Below, one piece after another: positions 56,619-64,000 of a DNA stretch of 64,000 nt. Position numbers and translations under genes: made by a program. Source of the stretch: Saccharomonospora marina XMU15 (GTDB lineage: Bacteria > Actinomycetota > Actinomycetes > Mycobacteriales > Pseudonocardiaceae); NCBI RefSeq assembly GCF_000244955.1, contig NZ_CM001439.1, positions 2,012,628 to 2,076,627 of the forward strand, read 5' to 3'. The notes beneath the pieces were generated by a model. It searched no databases and was not told the origin of the DNA. It worked only from the letters and a program-made list of their open reading frames with translations. Numbering within the stretch: position 1 is the stretch's first letter; every line of letters begins with the position of its first letter.

Positions 56619-57386
56619 TTACGGCCGGTCGTCCTGACCGCTCGGCGGCCGCAGTGAGGCATCGAGCAGCCGTGCCACCTCGGTCGCGGGCGTCGAGGTG
56701 CGCAACACGGCGACCACCGTGTCCGTGCCCGTCTCGGCCGCCTCGCGATCGGCGTGAACGCAGGCGGAGTAGGCGTCGATGACCATGGCGAACGCCTTGT
56801 CGGCGAGGGCGTGGGCGTCCACGGCGCCGTCGCCGCGCAGCCACTGCCGCAGCACGTGGTTGTGTGCCGCGGCCACGGCCGCGCCCGCGATCGGCGCCCG
56901 CATCTCCGCCAGCGGGTCGCCCGCCGCGTGGAAGCGGGCCCGCAGGTACCGGGTGAAGACTCGCTGGTAGCGATCGACGCTGGCGACCTCCTTGTCGCGC
57001 AACGACATCACCGTGCGGGTGAGTGCGTAGCGCTTCAGCGAGACCTCCGGGTCGTCCAGGTAGAAATCGAGCACCAGCCGCACCGCCTCGCACACCGCCT
57101 CGAGCGGGTCACGCCGCTGGTCGGTGTCGGCGAGTTTGCGCTCGATGTCGACCAGGAGTTCGTCGTGATTAGGGAAGATGGCGTCCTCCTTCGACCGGAA
57201 GTACCGGAAGAAGGTCCGCCGTCCCACACCCGCCGCTGCCGCGATGTCGTCGACGGTCGTGGCGTCGTAGCCACGCTCGAGGAACAGGTCGATCGCGGCC
57301 CGCGTCAGCGCCCGGCGCAGTCTGCGGCGGCCCGCGACGGTGCGGCCCGCCCGCTGGCGCGGTGCTGTCGGTGTTTCGGCGCGCAT
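56619..57386 (-). CDS. TetR-family regulator
   Basis: The 255-residue regulator has a helix-turn-helix at about 23-70 (TVDDIAAAAGVGRRTFFRYFRSK) and a ligand domain with DDPEVSLKRYALTRTVMSL. It begins at the ATG at 57386, near its own promoter; the upstream in-frame ATGs at 57425 and 57413 would cover the palindromic operator at 57420. It is divergent from the small protein gene at 57486, and the palindrome between them suggests that it represses both. Confidence 0.9.
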   Translation of the reverse strand: MRAETPTAPRQRAGRTVAGRRRLRRALTRAAIDLFLERGYDATTVDDIAAAAGVGRRTFFRYFRSKEDAIFPNHDELLVDIERKLADTDQRRDPLEAVCEAVRLVLDFYLDDPEVSLKRYALTRTVMSLRDKEVASVDRYQRVFTRYLRARFHAAGDPLAEMRAPIAGAAVAAAHNHVLRQWLRGDGAVDAHALADKAFAMVIDAYSACVHADREAAETGTDTVVAVLRTSTPATEVARLLDASLRPPSGQDDRP

Positions 57387-57419
57387 GTTCACAAACAGTA
57401 GCAGGCGGACCATTGCTAA

Positions 57420-57434
57420 TGGCACTCAGTGCCA
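57420..57434. promoter_or_regulatory. perfect 15-bp palindrome in a divergent promoter
   Basis: TGGCACT-C-AGTGCCA is a perfect palindrome centred on one base, 33 bases from the TetR start and 52 from the divergent gene. It is a strong candidate operator for the adjacent TetR. Confidence 0.7.
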
Positions 57435-57485
57435 CTAGCATGCCATCGTTGTGGACGACGAGGTGCCGCAGGAGAGAGGAACGCC

Positions 57486-57947
57486 ATGAGCCAGGAGGTG
57501 GGTACGGCCCCGCAGCAGTCTCGGGTGGACTACCGGGGCACGTTCGGCTGGCCGGTGCAGTGGGACCGTGGCGGGCTGCGGCTCGTGACCGGTTCAGGTG
57601 TGGGCGCCGTGGTGGTGCCGAGGCGGATCTCGGATGCCGTGCTGGCGAGCCTGGCAAGGCAGGGCTGCGACGGTCCGGCGCTGACACTGCCGACGCGGCG
57701 AGAGATGGTCACCGTGCTGCTCGTCGAGACCGACGACTTCGCCGTCGCGGAGGCGCCGCTTCCCGAGGGCGTCCAGGTGCTTGCGGCAGGGTCGACGGTG
57801 CCGCTGCCCGACGAGCACAACCCCAACGCGCTCGCTCGCTGGCGGGTCCAGCCCGATCCGAGGCAGCGCTGGCTACCGAGCCTCGCGGCCGTGCTCGCCA
57901 CCATCTCCGCGACCGGCAACCTGCGCCACGAACTGCTCGTCTGGTGA
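57486..57947 (+). CDS. small protein, possibly related to a primase-polymerase N-terminal region
   Basis: The 153-residue protein begins with a polar stretch, then YRGTFGWPVQWDRGGLRLVTGSGVGAVVVPR. This resembles the FGWPV segment of short actinobacterial proteins named after bifunctional DNA primase/polymerase N-terminal domains. No catalytic acidic motif of a primase-polymerase is visible, so enzymatic activity is doubtful. AGGAGAGAGG precedes the ATG. It is probably repressed by the divergent TetR. The assignment is tentative. Confidence 0.65.
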   Translation: MSQEVGTAPQQSRVDYRGTFGWPVQWDRGGLRLVTGSGVGAVVVPRRISDAVLASLARQGCDGPALTLPTRREMVTVLLVETDDFAVAEAPLPEGVQVLAAGSTVPLPDEHNPNALARWRVQPDPRQRWLPSLAAVLATISATGNLRHELLVW

Positions 57948-57980
57948 CTACCCGGCCGTGCCGGCTGCGATGATCCGGGC

Positions 57981-58478
57981 ATGCCTTCCGAACCTGTGAT
58001 CCGCTCGGAGGCGGTGACCGGCCTGCCCTTCCGTGCTCAGTTCGAGGCCTTCCTCGACGAGCACCGCGACCTGATCAACGGCTGCCTTGACGGGCTGACG
58101 GAGGAGCAGGCGCGCCGATCGCTGGTGCCGTCGCGGACCACGCTGCTCGGGCTGGTCAAGCACGCGACCTTCGTGGAGCAGGTCTGGTTCGACGAGGCCA
58201 TCACCCGCAGGCCACGTGAAGAGATCGGCATTCCCGCCACGCCGGACGAGTCGTTCGTCCTCGAAGAGCAGGACACCATCGCGAGCGTGCAGCGGGCGCA
58301 TCTCCAGGCGTGTGCTGCCTCGCGGCGTGCGACGGCGGCGCTGCAGCTGGACGACCTGGTGTACGGCAACCGGCGCGGGCCGTTGCCGCTTCGCTGGGTG
58401 TATCTGCACGTGCTTCGCGAACTCGCCCAGCACTGCGGGCACGCCGACATCCTGCGCGAGCAGCTCCTCACGCGGTGA
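57981..58478 (+). CDS. DUF664 / DinB-superfamily protein
   Basis: The 165-residue four-helix-bundle protein has likely metal ligands H61 (LLGLVKHATFVEQVWF) and H151 with H154 (ELAQHCGHADILREQL). This family includes mycothiol- and bacillithiol-dependent transferases used in detoxification. It starts 33 bases after the preceding gene, so the two may share a transcript. The substrate is unknown. Confidence 0.85.
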   Translation: MPSEPVIRSEAVTGLPFRAQFEAFLDEHRDLINGCLDGLTEEQARRSLVPSRTTLLGLVKHATFVEQVWFDEAITRRPREEIGIPATPDESFVLEEQDTIASVQRAHLQACAASRRATAALQLDDLVYGNRRGPLPLRWVYLHVLRELAQHCGHADILREQLLTR

Positions 58479-58484
58479 CGGGCC

Positions 58485-58526
58485 CGTGGGTGGCGACCGG
58501 GCAGGTCACCACGGTCACCACCCACG
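58485..58526. terminator. hairpin between convergent genes
   Basis: CGTGGGTGG and CCACCCACG form a 9-bp stem around a 24-base loop that itself contains GACC-N5-GGTC. It lies between the DUF664 gene and the end of the demethylase gene, and may end both transcripts. Confidence 0.5.
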
Positions 58527-58541
58527 AAGGCACCGCTGCCG

Positions 58542-60722
<2,181 letters not shown>

Positions 60723-60726
<4 letters not shown>

Positions 60727-61445
60727 GCCAGCACCTCGGTCACCTGCGGGTACAGCCGCATGTAGGCCTCGCCCATGGTGTTGTGCGGCAGCCCGAGGTT
60801 GGGACCGGCGTTGCGCTTGAGCTGCACGCCGCGACGCTTGGCGAGATCGGTGTAGTAGTCCCACATGTGCTGCTGCGCGGGCAGGCACTCCATCGCCTTG
60901 CGCTTGGCGTCGAACACCGACGTGATGTCCAGCAGCACATCCGGTTTGAAGTCGCACTGCTCGGGCTGGTGCGGCTCGAAGAAGAACACCGGTGGCGCGC
61001 CGAGCGGATCGCCTGGTGCGTCGTAGCCGACGGCCTGCGCGAGCACCCGGGCGTGCAGCGCCATGCGCGCCGCCGCGGGGTGGTCCTGGTTGTACGGATC
61101 GACCAGCGGGTGCGTCAGCACCACCGACGGTTCGACCTCGCGATAAACCCGCACGATCCGGTCGATCAGCTCCGGCGTCTCCAGCAACGGGTAGTCGCCC
61201 GCGTCGAGGAACTCGATCTCGGCACCGAGCACCTCGGCGGCGTTGGTCGCCTCGGCACGGCGCAGCTGCTTGATCTCCTCCAGTTGCTTGCCCTCGCGCC
61301 ACGCCTTCGCCGACTCGCCACGCTCGCCGTAGGTAAGGCACAGCACCTTGGCCCGGTCACCACGAGCCGTCGCCAGCGCGATAGCTCCTGCCGCTCGCCA
61401 CACGAAGTCACCCGCGTGGGCGCTGACCACCAGCAATGAACTCAT
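60723..61445 (-). CDS. galB: 4-oxalomesaconate hydratase (GalB, PIG-L fold)
   Basis: The enzyme hydrates 4-oxalomesaconate to CHA in gallate and protocatechuate meta-cleavage. The 240-residue protein is of the zinc-dependent PIG-L/LmbE fold. Its metal motif reads VVSAHAGDFVWRAAGAIA, close to the SAHSADFVWR of Pseudomonas GalB and unlike the AHPDD of typical deacetylases. A second ligand block is THPLVDPYNQDHPAA (near 110-124). I chose ATG 61445 because GAGGAG lies nine bases upstream; for ATG 61454 it is too close. First gene of the galB-ligK-ligM unit. Confidence 0.88.
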
Positions 61446-61464
61446 CCCCGGCATCTCCTCTGCA

Positions 61465-61551
61465 GTCCTCGGCCGTTACCGAGGACAGTAGGAGCGCGCG
61501 GCGGCGATCGTGACGTCCCGCTGCCCTGTCTGTGATACGTCGTTTGACGTA
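61465..61551. promoter_or_regulatory. divergent galB/folC control region with two dyads
   Basis: Between galB and folC lie GTCCTCGG-N6-CCGAGGAC (61465-61486), 20 bases before galB, and TACGTC-GTTT-GACGTA (61536-61551) in the middle. The first could be an operator or a 5' hairpin in the galB leader; the second is well placed for a regulator of both directions. No regulator gene is adjacent in the window. Confidence 0.5.
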
Positions 61552-61672
61552 GCCGATCCGGCGGGATGTCCATTCCGCGACGGTCATCAGGCCGTGCCGG
61601 GGCGAGCCGACAAGAACATAGCGTAGGCGCAGGGCGAGATCCCCACCGCTTTCCCGAAACGCCGGAGGGGCG

Positions 61673-63019
61673 ATGACGGCCACGCAAACAACGCGGCGCG
61701 CACCCGGTGCGCCCATCGCCGATCTCGACGACGTGGCCCGCTACCTGCTCACCGAACTGCCTTCGTCGGGCGGCACGGTGATGACCGCGGCGGCGGGCCG
61801 CCGCAGGGCGAGGATGCTGCTCAGCTTGCTCGGCAGCCCGCAGGACTCGATGCGCACCGTGCACGTCGCCGGAACCGCGGGCAAGGGCTCGGTATCGGCG
61901 TTCGTCACCGCGCTGCTGCGCGCGCACGGCCACACGGTGGGCACCTACCTTTCCCCGCACGCGCACACGCTGCTGGAGCGGTTTCTGCTCGACGGTGCGC
62001 CCGCGCCCGGCCACGCCGTCGCGGCGGCACTCGACGCCGTCCGCCACCAGGAACGCGTGGTCAGCCAGGGCTCACTGGGCCAGGTCACGATGTTCGAGGC
62101 CGCCACCGCGGCGGCGTTTCGACTGTTCAGCGAGCGTGCCGTGGACTACGCGGTGATCGAGACGGGACTCGGCGGCTCGTACGACGCGACGAACACGGTG
62201 ACCCGATCGGACAAGTTGGCCGTCATCACCGCCATCGGGCTGGACCACACGGCGGTGCTGGGCGACACGCTGCCGCAGATCGCAACGCAGAAGGCAGGCA
62301 TCCTGCCGCGCAGCGGTACGGCCTTCGCGTTGCGTGGCGGCCCCGAGGTGGCCGCCACCCTCGCCGCCCAGGCGGCGCTGCGTGACTGCCGACTCGAACA
62401 ACTCGCCGCCGCCGAACTCGCGGCCTGCCTGCCCCGCGGGCTCGAACTCGCCGTGCCGGGCGAGCACCAGCGGGTCAACGCCGGACTCGCGGTGCGCGCC
62501 GTGCGGCACCTCGCCGCCAGGGACGGCTGGCGGCTGGACCCGCGCCGAACCGAACAGGGCCTGCGTGAGGCCCGGCTGCCCGGCAGGTGGGAGCGCCGCG
62601 ACTGGCACGGCCACCCGGTGATCCTCGACGGCGCGCACAACGCGATGAAACTCGCCTCGCTCGCCGACACCGTCGCGCGGAACTGGCCCGGTCGTGCCCC
62701 GGTGTGGGTGCTGGCCTGCAAGCAGGGCAAGGACCTGCTCGCAGGCGTCGCGGCGCTGGCCGGTAACGCAGGCGCCGTGGTGGCGACCCAGTTCCGGACC
62801 GAGGGGCAGCAGGCAGGCTCAGCCGTGCCCGCGCCCGCCGCCCAGATCGCGGCGGCCGCCGTGCACGAGGGCGTGCGCGTGATCGTCGCGCCCGGGATGG
62901 CCGAGGCGCTGCGCCGCGCGGTGGCGTTGTCGCAACCGGACCTTCCGGTGATCGTCACCGGTTCCTTCCACGCCGTCGCCGATGCGGGCGGGGTCACGCG
63001 ACCGGTGCTGTCGCCATGA
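61673..63019 (+). CDS. folC: folylpolyglutamate synthase-like Mur ligase
   Basis: This is an ATP-dependent ligase of 448 residues that adds glutamate to folates, helping to retain tetrahydrofolate and raise its affinity for enzymes. The P-loop is GTAGKGSVSAF (near residue 68), where the usual asparagine of GTNGKGS is alanine. ETGLGGSYDATN (near 160), IGLDHTAVLGDTLPQIATQKAGI and DGAHN (near 320) are the other FolC blocks. It is probably a second copy dedicated to the demethylation pathway, given metF next door. A strong ribosome site is present (CGGAGGGGCG). Confidence 0.87.
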   Translation: MTATQTTRRAPGAPIADLDDVARYLLTELPSSGGTVMTAAAGRRRARMLLSLLGSPQDSMRTVHVAGTAGKGSVSAFVTALLRAHGHTVGTYLSPHAHTLLERFLLDGAPAPGHAVAAALDAVRHQERVVSQGSLGQVTMFEAATAAAFRLFSERAVDYAVIETGLGGSYDATNTVTRSDKLAVITAIGLDHTAVLGDTLPQIATQKAGILPRSGTAFALRGGPEVAATLAAQAALRDCRLEQLAAAELAACLPRGLELAVPGEHQRVNAGLAVRAVRHLAARDGWRLDPRRTEQGLREARLPGRWERRDWHGHPVILDGAHNAMKLASLADTVARNWPGRAPVWVLACKQGKDLLAGVAALAGNAGAVVATQFRTEGQQAGSAVPAPAAQIAAAAVHEGVRVIVAPGMAEALRRAVALSQPDLPVIVTGSFHAVADAGGVTRPVLSP

Positions 63020-63198
63020 CGATGCCAGGCCGCGCGGCCCGGCGAGGCCGCCACGACCGCTCGGTCATTTGTCGCGGTCAACTCGGCCCCGATGCCGCAC
63101 GAAAAGCACCGTGGCGTTCGGGTCTACTGAAGACAGGGCGGTGCCAGTGGTGCCCGCCACGTGAAGCATCGAGGCCCGCGCGAACAGACGAGGAAACC

Positions 63199-64000
63199 AT
63201 GACCACCCAGCAGGAGGTTGCCGGCCCGCGCCGCCGGCGTTCGCAGCTCGCCGAACTGGTACGCAACATCAGCTACGAAGTGATGCCGTTCAAGAACACC
63301 GAGCAAGCCGTGCTCTCTCACGTGCCGACCGAGGTCCCGCTGACCGTGACCGTCACCGAGGCGAAGGGAATCGACACGACGCTGGGACTCACCGAGAAGC
63401 TGCTGCGGCACGGCTACCAGGTGGCACCTCACCTGCCCGCGCGGCAGTTCACCGGCGAGAGCCACGTCGCGGAGGTGGTGGACCGGTTGCGGGCGGCGGG
63501 TACGCGGTCGGTGTTCGTGGTCGGTGGTGACGCACCGGAACCCGCCGGGCCGTACCCGGACGCCTACTCGCTGCTACAGGCGATGGAGGCCGCGCGGCAC
63601 CCCTTCGAACACGTCGGTATCGGCGGCTACCCCGAAGGGCACGCGATCATCCCGGACGAGTCGGTCGAGCTCGCGCTGAAGCAGAAGGCACCGATGGCGA
63701 CCCGGATCCTGACCCAGATCTGTTTCGACGCCAACACAACCGCGTCCTGGGCGGGCCGCATCGCGGCCGCGGGCATCGACCTTCCCGTCCACGTGGGCAT
63801 TCCCGGCCCGGTGAACCGGCAGAAGCTCGTCCGGATCTCCGCGGGAATCGGGTTGGGACAGTCGGCGCGTTTCCTACGCAAGCAGCAGAATCTGCTGTGG
63901 CGGTTCCTGCTGCCGGGCGGCTACAACCCCACCAGGCTCGCCAAGCGGCTCGCCGCGTCGGCGCCGAAGTCGGGCGGCAACATTCGCGGGCTGCACATCT
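63199..64000 (+). CDS. metF: methylenetetrahydrofolate reductase, partial (runs off the window)
   Basis: The frame opens at ATG 63199 after GACGAGGAAACC and is still open at the right edge, so the C-terminus is missing. The 267 visible residues include the MTHFR opening ISYEVMPFKNTEQ, TVTEAKGIDTTLGLTEKLL, HGYQVAPHLPAR, VFVVGGDAPEP, GIGGYPEGH and ILTQICFDANT (flavin barrel strands). It would interconvert methyl- and methylene-tetrahydrofolate. Next to the LigM-type demethylase it most likely re-oxidises 5-methyl-THF made from methoxy groups, as in the Sphingobium vanillate pathway. Confidence 0.88.
   Translation, partial: MTTQQEVAGPRRRRSQLAELVRNISYEVMPFKNTEQAVLSHVPTEVPLTVTVTEAKGIDTTLGLTEKLLRHGYQVAPHLPARQFTGESHVAEVVDRLRAAGTRSVFVVGGDAPEPAGPYPDAYSLLQAMEAARHPFEHVGIGGYPEGHAIIPDESVELALKQKAPMATRILTQICFDANTTASWAGRIAAAGIDLPVHVGIPGPVNRQKLVRISAGIGLGQSARFLRKQQNLLWRFLLPGGYNPTRLAKRLAASAPKSGGNIRGLHI

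Overview
The window is high-GC actinobacterial DNA. Red-type RuBisCO, mycothiol-type DinB proteins, a six-gene Mce locus, a secreted cholesterol oxidase, a Cmx-type exporter and many divergent TetR or PucR regulators fit a Pseudonocardiaceae soil actinomycete (Amycolatopsis-like). The genus is inferred from gene content only. No rRNA, tRNA or CRISPR array was recognised.

Layout. 1-8061 (+): the distal part of a complex I operon, nuoH-I-J-K-L-M-N, with nuoA unusually last and a possible 23-codon ORF coupled between nuoM and nuoN. 8099-10958 (-): cbbL-cbbS-cbbX, a red-type (form IC/D) RuBisCO with its activase, and a LysR-type site upstream. 11177-15856 (-): an overlapping three-gene operon of a RapA/SNF2-like helicase, a truncated Hsp70 with a cysteine-cluster insertion, and a small charged protein; this is the best candidate for an undescribed system. 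16140-18456 (-): a helix-hairpin-helix membrane protein and a DHA2 exporter. 18684-22191: a PucR regulator divergent from a FAD amino-acid oxidase, then a GreA-like protein. 22252-24382 (+): TetR, DsbA-like and mycothiol-type genes. 24395-27816: an SDR and a TetR with tandem operators, and a divergent acyl-CoA ligase.

27824-29604: a decayed IS481-type transposase abuts a Cmx-family chloramphenicol exporter that has a candidate leader peptide and attenuator. 29866-32375: a DUF6188-like protein and an XRE/TPR regulator divergent from two small coupled genes. 32481-34030 (-): a relic graspetide locus, with an intact tgmC methyltransferase and a tgmB ATP-grasp cut to its C-terminal third. 34226-36200 (+): a sirtuin and a frameshifted thioredoxin-reductase-like flavoprotein. 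36213-39961 (-): two secreted enzymes, a CocE/S15-type hydrolase and a PQQ-type sugar dehydrogenase with a PKD domain. 40738-50824 (+): a complete Mce operon (two YrbE permeases, six Mce proteins, two Mce-associated proteins), followed by an SDR and, convergently, a cholesterol oxidase; together these suggest sterol or lipid uptake and oxidation.

53490-58478: a small membrane protein, a NarL-type two-component pair, a DUF1772-like protein, a TetR with a perfect palindrome, a small unknown and a DUF664 protein. 58542 to the end: galB-ligK-ligM (-) divergent from folC-metF (+). These combine a tetrahydrofolate-dependent aromatic O-demethylase, the last two steps of the gallate/protocatechuate 4,5-cleavage pathway and C1-folate enzymes, and read as one methoxy-aromatic catabolic module. 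metF runs off the right edge.
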